A stretch of DNA of 64,000 nt from JADJLQ01 sp038251405 (GCA_038251405.1 JBBSBH010000002.1:1-64000); one strand, 5' to 3'. Numbered from the stretch's first letter, positions 1 to 10,087 are shown. Made by a program: numbers and translations. Notes: a model not told the origin generated them from the letters alone.

Positions 1-304
1 TCGCTTTTCAAATATACATTTTGCTGCTCGACCAGTATTTTGGCACAGTCCTGTCCTAGATCCTGAATATCTGGTACCTTAAATTATTGTTCAGAATTTT
101 CAATACGTTTTTACCCACATAAAACAGCGAAGAACCATAAATAACCTGTTTGTCTCTCTTCTCTGCAGGACTATATTTGGAAGTCAATTTTGTATTAATT
201 CAGATCAGAGTACAGGTAGGTATTTTTTTCAGAATCTAAAAATTGCAGGTGCCTGTATTAAAGTTTTAAACCAATATGGAATGAATCTTTTTATTATTAA
301 AAGT
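1..304. other. Left edge, no intact gene
   Basis: No complete gene is visible here. A plus-strand frame is open from the window edge to a stop near 88. A minus-strand frame is open from about 200 to a stop near 58, without a convincing start. Either could be the tail of a gene or a decayed remnant; I do not recognise the peptides. The rest is AT-rich spacer downstream of the GH43 gene. Confidence 0.3.
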
Positions 305-1873
305 TTATTGAGAAATTTTATTTTCAATTCTGAAATAATCAAAATCAGCATAACCTCCAACATACTTCGTCGCATAATTGAATAAGCCAAACCGATAACC
401 CATAAAGTGTGGGATCGTATAGGGCATGTGTAATGGCTCTCCCATCTTTGTCCAATTTTTATTATCCAAACTAAAATAGAAATTAGCCAGGTCTGTCTTA
501 TCCTTAAAATTACATTCAGCCTTAAAATAAATAATTTTTTGTGCATCGGGGATTTCATTTTCGTACTTGGATTGACTGCCCTTAGCATTTATTTGTATTA
601 TTTTATTTTTACCCTTTTCGTTTTTTACACCAATGAGACCATACTCCTTTTGCAATAAACACAATCCTGTAAAATCACCATCTTTCATCTTGGAAAAATC
701 TACAGAAGTACTACCTGTACACTGCGGCCCGATCGTACGCTGAGTCAATGTGTTTCTGGCCAACACAAAAGATGTATCCACTCGCCCAGTTTTTAATCGC
801 AGGTATCCTGGCCTTTCATTCACTGACCAAATTGAATTATCAGGGTTATGATTCCACTGCCATTGTAAGGGCAGTGCAGGATCTTTTTTTTTGCGTGTAA
901 AATCATCTGAAGCAACTATACCCGGGATCAACCTTTTATTCGCAGGGAGATCTAAAGTTTCAGGAACTTTGCCATCGATGCCAAGTATAGGCCATCCATC
1001 TTGCCACTGTACCGGCACTAGATATGGGATACGGCCTACACCACCATAATCTCGAAATAAATAGGAGTACCATTTTCCATTCGGCATATCGATCAGTCCA
1101 CCTTGTGCTACACCGAGATCTTGCAAGCCAAGTTTTCCCTCCCAGGGTCCGGTGATTTTATCTGCCCGATGTATAACTACTGTCCGCATACCACCTTTAG
1201 GCCAGGTGATATTGAATAGATAATATTTGCCATTCACTTTGAATAATTGAGAGCCCTCTGCTCTCAACATCATGTTGTCACCGGCTGGCGCACTCGCGTT
1301 TTCTATAATTACTTTTTCTTCAACGCCTGTCATTAATCCTGATAAGTCGGCTTTTAATTCTAGTAATTTGATCTTACCAACCCCATAAATCAAATACACT
1401 TTCCCATCATCATCAAAAAACAAGCTATGATCATGGTAAGCAGGACTAAAATTTATTTCTTTCCACGGACCTTTAATTCCTTTGGATGTATAGATATGTG
1501 TCTTACCCGAAGTAGCTGCGAATGTACTTACATAAAACATCCCTTTATGATATCTCAAACTACTAGCCCAGGATCCACGGCCATAGGTACTTTGACCATT
1601 GGTTAGATTCATCGCATCATTACTTACTAATGTATCGTAAGCATAGCTTTCGAGCTTCCAATTGACCAAATCTTTGGAGCTCATGATCGGCAGACCCGGA
1701 CTCAGGTGCATCGTGGTGCTGCTCATATAATACAGCTTGCCGACCCGTATTATGGACAGATCAGGTACATCAGCGAAAATGATAGGATTGTGAGCTTTAT
1801 TTACCTGGCTGCTGGTGCTATTTAGTTCAATAAAAAAAACGAGCATTGCGAGTAATCTAATATGAATTCTCAT
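305..1873 (-). CDS. Secreted GH43 family glycosidase (beta-xylosidase / arabinofuranosidase type)
   Basis: A 522-residue protein predicted to be exported by an N-terminal signal peptide (residues 1-22). The five-blade GH43 propeller starts at about residue 28 with an NPIIFADVPDLS motif that supplies the general-base Asp (Asp38). The FDDDGKVYLIYG segment near 155 holds the pKa-modulating Asp, and RAEGSQLFKVNGKYYLF near 205 holds the acid Glu. Residues from about 325 form the C-terminal beta-sandwich typical of the larger GH43 enzymes. Such enzymes remove xylose or arabinose from plant polysaccharides. Its ATG overlaps the stop of the upstream GH51 remnant (ATGA), so the two were translationally coupled. 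The exact substrate cannot be read from sequence. Confidence 0.9.
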   Translation of the reverse strand: MRIHIRLLAMLVFFIELNSTSSQVNKAHNPIIFADVPDLSIIRVGKLYYMSSTTMHLSPGLPIMSSKDLVNWKLESYAYDTLVSNDAMNLTNGQSTYGRGSWASSLRYHKGMFYVSTFAATSGKTHIYTSKGIKGPWKEINFSPAYHDHSLFFDDDGKVYLIYGVGKIKLLELKADLSGLMTGVEEKVIIENASAPAGDNMMLRAEGSQLFKVNGKYYLFNITWPKGGMRTVVIHRADKITGPWEGKLGLQDLGVAQGGLIDMPNGKWYSYLFRDYGGVGRIPYLVPVQWQDGWPILGIDGKVPETLDLPANKRLIPGIVASDDFTRKKKDPALPLQWQWNHNPDNSIWSVNERPGYLRLKTGRVDTSFVLARNTLTQRTIGPQCTGSTSVDFSKMKDGDFTGLCLLQKEYGLIGVKNEKGKNKIIQINAKGSQSKYENEIPDAQKIIYFKAECNFKDKTDLANFYFSLDNKNWTKMGEPLHMPYTIPHFMGYRFGLFNYATKYVGGYADFDYFRIENKISQ

Positions 1874-2369
1874 TTCTGCATTGGGGTTTTTATTCTGATG
1901 ATGGTTAATGACATAGCCGGAGCCGTAAAATCAAACGCATTCGTTACTTTGACTATTGAAGTGCTCGGGCTTATACTGTTTGGTTTGTCCAATGTATTTT
2001 CTTCATCTCCATTGCCAAGGATGATGGTTTGCACAGCATCCGGCATTATTTTTTTGAATGAACTTAGATTTACTTTCATTTTCTTTACCCTAATTCCTGT
2101 ATTCACCATTTTGAGAATGATTTCTCCGGAAGTACTATTTTTTAAACAAGAGGATGCCAGGGTGCTATCCCTACTTTCATAAGTAATGATATTGGGAAAG
2201 TATACATCACCACGATTAGTAGAAAACATTTTTTGGACATAATAGTTGGGGGTAAGACTCACTGAATTATTATCAAAGAATATCATGTCGGTCTTCCATT
2301 GAGTATGATCTTTCTTGGCAAAGAGCGGTGCATAGGACGCCATCTTGACAATATCTCCATTGCGTTCGA
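1870..2369 (-). pseudogene. GH51 alpha-L-arabinofuranosidase, C-terminal remnant
   Basis: Only the last roughly 165 residues of a GH51 arabinofuranosidase remain. The motif LERNGDIVKMASYAPLFAK and the following NYYVQKMFS mark the end of the catalytic barrel and the C-terminal beta-sandwich. The homology can be read upstream of the first possible ATG (2343) to about 2369. There it runs into the stop of the GH95 gene (2378), so the whole catalytic (beta/alpha)8 barrel and its signal peptide have been deleted. The reading frame that remains is clean, which suggests a recent deletion. A 157-residue product from 2343 could be made, but it would lack the active site. Confidence 0.85.
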
Positions 2370-2377
2370 GTCCAATT

Positions 2378-4879
2378 TTATTTAAAACTAAAAGAATAAA
2401 TTTTCCCCTTTTCAGTCATCAAGTCGTACAAATAGGTATTTTTCAAAGCTATGCTTTTAATTGTAGATAAATCAGAAATGATAGGTGAAGGAATATTTTC
2501 CGTTTGGTAATAAATATTCATGTTATTACCCTTGGCTTCTTGAATGGATGCACCAGAGGATGGAACTATACTGTTTGGTGTACGCAATCGAAGGTTACCT
2601 CCCAAATTAGATTTAATGGATAGTTTCTTTAGCTTACCATCATCCCAAGCCATGGATATTATCTCAAAACCACCAATAGCTTTAATACCACCAATACTAC
2701 CCTGCCGCCATGCATCGGGGAGTGCTGGAAGTAAGTGTACTGCACCATCTGTACTTTGCATCAGCATTTCAGTAATACCTGAAGTACATCCAAAATTGCC
2801 ATCTATTTGGAAAGGAGGATGGGCATCAAAAAGATTGTTGTAGGTGCCACCACCTTCAGGATTGACGCCTAGAGGAGTAAGTTGTTTTTTAATCAAAGTA
2901 TATGCATGATTGCCATCCTGGAGTTTTGCCCACCAATTTACTTTCCATCCCATGCTCCATCCTGTAGATACATCACCCCGCTGGATAAGTGAATTCCGTG
3001 CTGCCGCGAAAAGCAATGGAGTACGGTAGGCAGATATTTGCGAGGAGGGATACAATCCATACAAATGAGATATATGCCTGTGATGATCTTCCGGATTATC
3101 TATGTCCTCCAACCATTCCTGTAATTGATCATATTGACCGATATGCATTGGGGCGAGTTGGCTACGGACTTTTGATAAGGTGTCTGCAAAGCCGGGATCA
3201 TTATTTAATATTTTACCTGTTTTCAGCGTAATGGAGAATACATCAAACATGATTTGATTGCTCATGGTAGTACCTGCATCCAGAGATGATCCTTGGTGAG
3301 CGGCAGGAGCATTTTCCGGAGACATGTCTGGATTGAGCACCCACCAAGGATGAGCAGGATGCTTTACTAATATATCGATGTAAAACAAAGCTGCACCTTT
3401 AAAAATCGGGTAGACTGTTGAAAGAAATTTTTGATCACCGGTAAATAAATAATGTTCCCACAGATGTTGGATAGACCATCCTCCACCATTCATCCAGGCA
3501 CCCCAAAATGCACCATCCACTGCACCAGTAGCTCTCCAGATATCTGTATTGTGATGAGCCATCCAACCACGGGATCCATACATATCGTGAGCTGTTTGCT
3601 GACCCGTCACTGACAAATCTTTTACCATTTGCAGGAAAGGCTCGTGCAGCTCAGACAAATTTGTTTTTTCTGCCGGCCAGTAGTTCATTTCGGCATTTAT
3701 ATTGATCGTGTATTTACTATCCCACGGCGGCCTTACTTTATTGTTCCATATCCCCTGGAGATTGGCTGGTTGACCTCCCGGTTGCGAAGATGATATGAGT
3801 AAGTATCTTCCGTATTGATAATATAAAGTGACTAATGCAGGATCCTCCGTGGTATTGAAATTTTTTAGCCTGATGTCCGTCGGGAGTGATGCAGATTTGT
3901 TAGTACCCAGATCCAAAACAACCCGATTGAAATATTTTTGATATGCAGCTATATGATCCTTTACAATGGATCTATATGATTTGGAGGCAGCTTTTTGGAG
4001 ATAGGTTGCAGCTGAATAGTTTTCATCGCCACTCAAATCCTGGTAATTAATAAAGTTTGTAGCAATGGATATCAGCAGGACTACTTCATCCGCATTTTTT
4101 ATACTTATGCTCGAATCAGTAGAAAACACCTCGCCCCCTGTAGGTTTTATTTCTATAATCCCCTTGTACTTAATCATTCCTTTTATTCCCTCGTGATCTG
4201 TAGAGGTTCCAGCAAATGTTAGTTGATCTTTACCAAGGGTCTTTATAATAGTCCCTGGCAACGAAGGTGAATACGATACCTGGAATGAAACACTTTTCTT
4301 TTTGGATCCGGAGATTTTCATGGCTATCACCCTATCTGGCAACGAAGCCAGCACTTCTCTGGTATATAGTATATCATTTACTTTATAAGAAGTCTTGGCT
4401 ATTGCTTTTTCTATATCCAGTTCACGTTTATAGTCGGTATATTTTTCGTGATCATCAAAGTGTACATGCATTTCACCTGCAGGAAGGAACATCTGCCCTT
4501 GAGATTTCTTACTGATGATGACACGATTAGCTATTTTCTCTGCTTCTTTTTGACGGCCCTCAAAGATCAAGCTACGAATGACCTCCAATGAATCCAAAGC
4601 CAGAGGGTTATCATTTCGATTTGGACTACCACTCCAGAGCGTATGCTCGTTGAGTTGTAGTATATCGTCTACCACATTCCCGTACACCATAGCCCCCAGG
4701 CGGCCATTCCCGATGGGTAAGGCATTTTCCCATATTGCACCGGATGGATGGTCATACCACAATCGTAAGCGTTGATCTTCCTGGGTATAAGCAATTGAAG
4801 CCCACCATAAAAAGATAAAAGCGAGAACCTTTGCAGAAAAATATTTTATACTGAATAATCTTGTTTTTTGATCCATCAT
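2378..4879 (-). CDS. GH95 alpha-L-fucosidase / alpha-L-galactosidase
   Basis: An 833-residue exported glycoside hydrolase with a signal anchor or signal peptide at about residues 14-32. The N-terminal GH95 beta-domain begins with LRLWYDHPSGAIWENALPIGNGRLGAM. The (alpha/alpha)6 barrel carries the family catalytic features: the two Asn residues in ININAEMNYWPAE (around 393-395), the acid Glu in NPDMSPENAPAAHQG (around 521) and the Asp in FQIDGNFG (around 693). GH95 enzymes are inverting 1,2-alpha-L-fucosidases or alpha-L-galactosidases. With GH29, GH43 and GH51 remains nearby, it points to xyloglucan, pectin or arabinan-rich plant cell wall material. Length is normal for the family. The next sequence downstream is the truncated GH51. 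Confidence 0.93.
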   Translation of the reverse strand: MMDQKTRLFSIKYFSAKVLAFIFLWWASIAYTQEDQRLRLWYDHPSGAIWENALPIGNGRLGAMVYGNVVDDILQLNEHTLWSGSPNRNDNPLALDSLEVIRSLIFEGRQKEAEKIANRVIISKKSQGQMFLPAGEMHVHFDDHEKYTDYKRELDIEKAIAKTSYKVNDILYTREVLASLPDRVIAMKISGSKKKSVSFQVSYSPSLPGTIIKTLGKDQLTFAGTSTDHEGIKGMIKYKGIIEIKPTGGEVFSTDSSISIKNADEVVLLISIATNFINYQDLSGDENYSAATYLQKAASKSYRSIVKDHIAAYQKYFNRVVLDLGTNKSASLPTDIRLKNFNTTEDPALVTLYYQYGRYLLISSSQPGGQPANLQGIWNNKVRPPWDSKYTININAEMNYWPAEKTNLSELHEPFLQMVKDLSVTGQQTAHDMYGSRGWMAHHNTDIWRATGAVDGAFWGAWMNGGGWSIQHLWEHYLFTGDQKFLSTVYPIFKGAALFYIDILVKHPAHPWWVLNPDMSPENAPAAHQGSSLDAGTTMSNQIMFDVFSITLKTGKILNNDPGFADTLSKVRSQLAPMHIGQYDQLQEWLEDIDNPEDHHRHISHLYGLYPSSQISAYRTPLLFAAARNSLIQRGDVSTGWSMGWKVNWWAKLQDGNHAYTLIKKQLTPLGVNPEGGGTYNNLFDAHPPFQIDGNFGCTSGITEMLMQSTDGAVHLLPALPDAWRQGSIGGIKAIGGFEIISMAWDDGKLKKLSIKSNLGGNLRLRTPNSIVPSSGASIQEAKGNNMNIYYQTENIPSPIISDLSTIKSIALKNTYLYDLMTEKGKIYSFSFK

Positions 4880-5160
4880 TTAAATAAAAAATATGTTTTT
4901 ATTGATACATAAAAATAATAAATTATAATTTCTTTACTGCTAATATATAAAAATGAAGGCAGAAAAATAATTGTGTCAATAATACACGAATTTATAAAAG
5001 GTTTTGTACATTTAAAGCATGATTTACTATTAATGCTATTTGAAGTTTATTTTCATTTACTATTAAGTTAAATCTGTATTTGATAGAAGTAGTTAATATC
5101 AGAAAGCCTCTTTCCCAGGGGCTTTCATTTTTTATTAGTTACTTGATCAAGAATAATAGC
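4880..5160. promoter_or_regulatory. GH95 upstream region with an orphan hairpin
   Basis: This is the only sizeable gap inside the glycan cluster, so it should hold the GH95 promoter. It is very AT-rich. An imperfect dyad built on GTGT and ACAC arms lies near 4973-4989 and is a candidate operator for the adjacent Nudix regulator, which is speculative. A GAAAGCC/GGCTTTC hairpin followed by T residues (5101-5133) looks like a plus-strand terminator, although no plus-strand gene precedes it. Confidence 0.35.
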
Positions 5161-5877
5161 CTACATAAAAGAGTCAGAAATGAAATTGTGAAAAGCATGG
5201 AATTGACTGAGGTATTTCATTTTGTCCAGCTTGTATAAAATTGCTTTTTTAGTACTGGAATGCTGATTTTTCTCACCCGTATCAATTAATAGCTTGGTGG
5301 ATAGAATTTTCCGACTAAAATTGCGTCTGTCTATAGGCATATCATAAATGGCTTCATATAATTTTTGTAATTGAGGTATGGTAAACTTTTCAGGCAATAA
5401 TTCAAATCCAATAGGATGCAATGCCGCTTTATATCTTAAGCGCTCCAGAGCGATTTGTACCATGTCATTATGATCAAAAATGAGTTCAGGCTTGTTTTTA
5501 AGATCGATCCAATACGCATTTACTGCCTCTGCTGAATTCTCGTCATGATCATGAATAGGGATCAGTGCAAAGAAACAAATTGAAATAGTGCGCTCTACGG
5601 GGTCTCTATTGACTTTACCAAAAGTCTGTACTTCTTCAAAATATATACCTTTCAATCCTGTGAGATCGAATAATATTCTATTGGCAGCTACATCTAAATC
5701 TTCGTCTCCTTCCAAAAAACCTCCCATTAAAGACCATTTTCCTTTCTCAGGCTTGAAATTTCGCTTTATTAAAAGTAATTTCAATTCCGTACCGTCGAAA
5801 CCAAAGACAATACAGTCTAATGCGACTAATATTCTTGTAGGATGCGGATATTTATTCATCAATTTATTGATCCTCAA
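5161..5877 (-). CDS. Nudix-fold transcriptional regulator (AraR/NrtR type)
   Basis: A 238-residue protein with an N-terminal Nudix fold (about 15-140) and a C-terminal winged-helix segment (about 150-225), the arrangement of NrtR and of the Bacteroidetes arabinose regulator AraR. The Nudix box (residues 53-75, GGFLEGDED to RILFDLTGL) has lost the REUxEE catalytic glutamates: the positions read R-I-L-F-D-L. It therefore should bind a ligand rather than hydrolyse one. AraR proteins of this family sense L-arabinose and control arabinan genes, which suits the GH43 and GH51 neighbours. It lies 38 bp downstream of the GH29 gene on the same strand. The ligand assignment is inferred from context. Confidence 0.8.
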   Translation of the reverse strand: MRINKLMNKYPHPTRILVALDCIVFGFDGTELKLLLIKRNFKPEKGKWSLMGGFLEGDEDLDVAANRILFDLTGLKGIYFEEVQTFGKVNRDPVERTISICFFALIPIHDHDENSAEAVNAYWIDLKNKPELIFDHNDMVQIALERLRYKAALHPIGFELLPEKFTIPQLQKLYEAIYDMPIDRRNFSRKILSTKLLIDTGEKNQHSSTKKAILYKLDKMKYLSQFHAFHNFISDSFM

Positions 5878-5915
5878 TTTAATTTATTGGAGAATAGATT
5901 TTCACTATTAATAAT

Positions 5916-7364
5916 TTATTTAACACGCAATACCCAAACATATGGTGAGGTCGACTTCAAGCTTTCCGGTAAAATCAATTCTACATTTTCTCCCATTTGC
6001 TTCCCTTGCAAATGAGCATTATCACCTAACATTTGGATGGTTGCATTCGCGGGCAGCACCATATTCTCAATTATCATTTTTTCCATCGGAAATTCAAATA
6101 AGAATATAAATTTCGTCTTACCATCCTTGCTTTGAGTGAATCGGATATGATCCCCTTGTCCAAAATGGGAATACATCCGGGTATTGTAAATGGCCTCCCC
6201 GTTTTGTTTCATCCACTTTCCTATTTCAGCTAATCGGGTATAGGCTACAGGGTCAAATTCTCCATCAGGTCCCGGACCAATATTCAATAAGTAATTGCCG
6301 CCTTTACTGACTATATCTACTAATTTTTCAATGATCTCATTAGCAGGTTTGTATATATCGTTGGGCACATAACTCCAGCTGTTACCCATCGTCATACAGG
6401 TCTCCCAGGGATATGGAAGCCCTGATTCCGGGATATGCTGCTCCGGTGTAAGGTAGTTTTGATTTTTGCCGGGTACAGCTCTATCTACTACTAATATATT
6501 GGGCTGCTTTGCTCTAACTTCTTTTACCAGGCCATCCATATTAATATCCTGATTTTGAGGATTGCGGGCGTAGCGAACTCCATCATATATTTCCAATAAA
6601 TTTTCTTTCACTTCATCCTCTGTTTTTTTCCGCACCCAGCCTCCGTCGAGCCAAAGAATATCTACTTTACCATAATTACTTACCAATTCATCGATTTGAT
6701 TGTGCGTAAAATCGGTAAACTTCTTCCATTGCTCCGGATATTTATCAATAGAGTAATTTGCATTTCGATCCGCAGGAGGAAATTTTTTCCACCAGTAGTA
6801 ATCAGAATGCCAGTCAGGTTTGGAGAAATAAGCCCCTACCCACATATTTTCTTTGCGAAATGCATTGAAGATTTCTTTTGTCACATTGGCCCTGGCATTT
6901 TTAGAAAAAAAGGTCGTCTTGCCAGTAATTTTATAGTCGGTATACTTCGTATCAAACATGCAAAATCCATCGTGATGCTTCGTAGTAAACACCATATATC
7001 TCATGCCCGCATCTTTGGCAGCTTTGGCCCATCGCTCAGGATTGAATTTAGTAGGGTTAAATGTTTTTGGCAATGATTCATATTTTTTCAAATAATCAAA
7101 ATAGTTGTCACCGTATTCCTTTTTCCTGGCCCCGGTAGCCCAACCCACATCTTCAGGACAAATGCTCCAGCTTTCTACTATGCCCCATTGACTATAAGGC
7201 CCCCAATGCATCAGGAGTCCAAATTTCAAATCTTTCCATTCTTCCAGCCGGGTATTGATGGCCGGGTCGGGATCTGGGAAGTAATCCTGGGTTTGAGATG
7301 ATATTGATGGGATTATTACTGTTGAGAAAATAACTACTATTACTGCTTTTTGGAGAAAATTCAT
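5916..7364 (-). CDS. GH29 alpha-L-fucosidase
   Basis: A 482-residue exported enzyme with a signal peptide ending near residue 24. Family GH29 markers are LKFGLLMHWGPYSQWG (around 47-62), FTTKHHDGFCMFDT (around 125) and VDILWLDGGW, which holds the catalytic nucleophile Asp (about 238). It releases terminal alpha-L-fucose with retention of configuration, and the glycan is probably handled in the periplasm. The DKYPEQ and GNYLLNIGPGPDGEF segments are also typical. The C-terminal beta-domain runs from about 400. It is the first gene of the minus-strand cluster that also holds the Nudix regulator and GH95. The divergent spacer to 7562 should contain its promoter. Confidence 0.93.
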   Translation of the reverse strand: MNFLQKAVIVVIFSTVIIPSISSQTQDYFPDPDPAINTRLEEWKDLKFGLLMHWGPYSQWGIVESWSICPEDVGWATGARKKEYGDNYFDYLKKYESLPKTFNPTKFNPERWAKAAKDAGMRYMVFTTKHHDGFCMFDTKYTDYKITGKTTFFSKNARANVTKEIFNAFRKENMWVGAYFSKPDWHSDYYWWKKFPPADRNANYSIDKYPEQWKKFTDFTHNQIDELVSNYGKVDILWLDGGWVRKKTEDEVKENLLEIYDGVRYARNPQNQDINMDGLVKEVRAKQPNILVVDRAVPGKNQNYLTPEQHIPESGLPYPWETCMTMGNSWSYVPNDIYKPANEIIEKLVDIVSKGGNYLLNIGPGPDGEFDPVAYTRLAEIGKWMKQNGEAIYNTRMYSHFGQGDHIRFTQSKDGKTKFIFLFEFPMEKMIIENMVLPANATIQMLGDNAHLQGKQMGENVELILPESLKSTSPYVWVLRVK

Positions 7365-7561
7365 GTTTAAAATTACAAAATAGTATCAATTAATTGATTT
7401 TGGGAATAATGCCAGGGTGCATGATAAAATGCAATTTTTAAGTAATACCCCAATCTTATTGAAGAGAAGCCTGCAAAAAATGTTTGCACCCACTGAAGAG
7501 CAGAGGGGAAACTAAAGCAAAACTTTTAATTACATTTATATTTGAAAATTGATTGCACCTC

Positions 7562-8362
7562 ATGAACCTTAGAAGACAGTTTTTATATGACCCCACGATA
7601 GAAGTATCAGCCTCTCAAATAGGTGTGAGCAAATGGAATTGGATATGCATCGAATCCAAGGATGAAAGCATAGCACTTGAAATAATGAAAATGAACCGCT
7701 ATGATGTATTGCCCATAAAAAATGCAGAGGGGAGTTTTGACTCATTTTTCGCTACTCCTGGCTGGAATGATTACTCCAAATTACAACTTTTGAGTATAGA
7801 TGAAAGTAATAAAATATATTATCGAATGAGTTTAAAGGATCTGGTAAGAAAATTTAAAAACGATGAAAATCATTTTTATTTTCTCACGGATTATGATCAA
7901 GTTATCGGGCTAGTGTCTTTTGTCAATCTAAATTGCCAGTTGGTATACAACTATTTATATATCGTAATCGCTGATATCGAGAAAATCTCAGTGGATTTAT
8001 TAAAAAAATGTGTTGACCAAGATAGCATTCTGAATGTATTGAGAGCTTCAAGTGATTCTCATCAAAAAAAACTAGTTGCCGAGTTTGAAAAAGCCGAAAA
8101 GCTCAATATTGACAATGACATTTTCCAGCACCTATATCTACAGTCCATTGGTATTTTACTAAAAAAGTTTGAGTTGGAGATTCCAAGCCACTACCAAGAA
8201 ATTGTTAATTTCATACCAAAATATTTACCAGATGGATCATTTGGAAAATTGAGAAATCGAATCATGCACCCGGTAAAACCAATACTTTCTGATAAAAACT
8301 CTATACATCAAATCGATGAACTACTTACCGATTATCTTGAATTAAAAGAAATACTCGAATGA
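7562..8362 (+). CDS. CBS-like / HEPN-like protein of unknown function
   Basis: A 266-residue cytoplasmic protein that I cannot name. Residues about 25-130 resemble two degenerate CBS repeats (IALEIMKMNRYDVLPIKN and FYFLTDYDQVIGLVSF). The C-terminal helical part ends with KLRNRIMHPVKP at about 229-240, which fits the R-x4-H signature of HEPN RNases. I chose the ATG at 7562 over a TTG three codons upstream. It is the first plus-strand gene of the accessory island and abuts a decayed hsdM. A ligand-sensing CBS part joined to a HEPN RNase would suit a defence role, but this is inference from weak motifs. Confidence 0.55.
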   Translation: MNLRRQFLYDPTIEVSASQIGVSKWNWICIESKDESIALEIMKMNRYDVLPIKNAEGSFDSFFATPGWNDYSKLQLLSIDESNKIYYRMSLKDLVRKFKNDENHFYFLTDYDQVIGLVSFVNLNCQLVYNYLYIVIADIEKISVDLLKKCVDQDSILNVLRASSDSHQKKLVAEFEKAEKLNIDNDIFQHLYLQSIGILLKKFELEIPSHYQEIVNFIPKYLPDGSFGKLRNRIMHPVKPILSDKNSIHQIDELLTDYLELKEILE

Positions 8363-9679
8363 AAACATATTCTTCGTACCGTCTGATGCCAGATGGAGCT
8401 ATCTGCAATCAAAAGCTAAACTTCCGGAAATAGGTAAGTATGTGGATGATGCTATGGACTCTATAGAAAAGGAAAATAGCTCTCTCAAAGGTGTACTTCC
8501 GAAAGTATTTGCTCGACGAATCTTGACCCTACCAGCTTGGGTGAGTTAATAGATCTCATCGCTAAAATTGCACTCGGTGATGCCAAAGCGAGAAGTGCCG
8601 ATGTACTCGGTCATGTATTCGAATATTTCCTCGGCGAGTTTGCCCTGGCGTAAGGAAAAAAAGGTGGACAGTTCTACACACCTCGCAGTGTAGTGGAGCT
8701 TTTAGTAGATATGCTGGAGCCATAAAAAGGCAGAATATTTGATCCTTGCTTTGGCTCAGGTGGTATGTTTGTACACTCTGAAAAGTTTGTGACCGAGCAC
8801 CAGGGAAAAGTAAACGATATTTCTATTTATGGTCAGGAAAGTAATCAGACTAACTGGAGGCTAGCGAAAATGAATCTCGCCATTCGGGGCATCGATAGCT
8901 CACAGGTGAAATGGAATAACGAAGGTTCCTTTCTGAATGATGCACATAAAGATCTCAAGTCAGATTATATCATCACCAATCCACCATTCAATGTGAGTGA
9001 CTGGGGTGGTGACCTCATGCGTACCGATGGTAGATGGCAATACGGTGTACCACCTACAGGTAATGCTAACTTCGCCTGGCTACAACATTTTATATACCAT
9101 CTGTCACCAAGTGGCCATGCAGGTGTAGTATTGGCAAAAGGTGCATTGACATCCAAAACATCTGGTGAAGGTGAGATCAGAAAAGCCCTGGTGGCAAACG
9201 GATTGATAGACTGTATTGTAAATCTGCCTGCAAAACTATTTTTAAATACACAAATACCTGCTGCGTTATGGTTTATGAGTAGAAATAGAACGAACGGAAA
9301 ATTTCGAAACCGAAGCAAAGAAATATTGTTTATCGATGCCCGTAACCTGGGGCATTTAATAAATAGAAGGACGCGCGAATTATCACAGGAAGACATAGAT
9401 AAAATCACCAGCACCTATCACAACTGGAGAAATGCAGATGGAAAGTATGAAGACATAGCCGGATTCTGCGCTTCGACTCCGATAACCAAAGTAGCAGAGC
9501 TAGACTATGTGCTTACGCCCGGTAGATATGTAGGACTGCCCGATGATGAAGATGATTTTAATTTTGTAGAAAGATTTACTTCCTTAAAAGCTGAACTGGA
9601 AGCACAACTAGCAGAAGAAGCAAAGTTGAATGAAATAATTAGTCAGAATCTGAATTCACTGAATTTCAAAATTGACTGA
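8363..9679 (+). pseudogene. hsdM: hsdM, type I restriction-modification methyltransferase, decayed
   Basis: The sequence can be read as HsdM only across several lesions. The N-terminus is missing: homology begins at FFVPSDARWSYLQSKAKL, directly after the upstream gene. The frame shifts near 8515 (PKVFAR to NLDPTSLGELI). Two in-frame TAA stops fall at 8651 (in GEFALA*GKKGGQFYTP) and 8723 (in MLEP*KGRIFDP). The methyltransferase motifs survive as DPCFGSGG (the usual Cys before GSGG is Phe) and ITNPPF. The C-terminal part from 8765 (304 residues) is open. Two stops plus a frameshift and 5' loss make an active methylase very unlikely. It belonged to a type I system with the hsdS stub downstream. 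Confidence 0.9.
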
Positions 9680-10087
9680 ATGGAAAAAGATGAATTGACT
9701 TACAAAATCATTGGCTGTGCCATGAAAGTACATGCAAAGCTAGGCCCGGGATTTCAGGAAGTTATTTATCAAAGATGTCTGGCTATTGAACTTGAAAGAG
9801 CGCGGGTGAACTTTGCACGCGAACTGGAGCAAACAATATACTATGACCAAATAGAGGTAGGGATTAGAAGGGCAGATTTTATCATCGAGCAAAGACTGGT
9901 AGTGGAATTAAAAGCGCTCGTCAATTTAGAGCCTGTTCACCTGGCACAAGCAAAAAATTATGTAATAGCATATGATTTACCTTTGGGCCTATTGATAAAT
10001 TTTGGAGGTCAAAGTCTACAATATAAATTACTATTCAATCCCAGGTATCACCCCAAACCAAATTCCGAAAATGTCGAAAAATTCTGA
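9680..10087 (+). CDS. GxxExxY protein, PD-(D/E)XK nuclease-like
   Basis: A 135-residue member of the GxxExxY family. The signature is GPGFQEVIYQ (about 21-30), and a PD-(D/E)XK-like core follows as RRADFIIEQRLVVELKAL (about 65-82), giving the D...ExK residues. The family is common in Bacteroidota and often sits inside restriction-modification loci; its biochemical role is not established. The ATG follows the hsdM stop directly (TGA then ATG), so it was probably translated with hsdM. The frame is intact although its neighbours are broken. Confidence 0.85.
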   Translation: MEKDELTYKIIGCAMKVHAKLGPGFQEVIYQRCLAIELERARVNFARELEQTIYYDQIEVGIRRADFIIEQRLVVELKALVNLEPVHLAQAKNYVIAYDLPLGLLINFGGQSLQYKLLFNPRYHPKPNSENVEKF

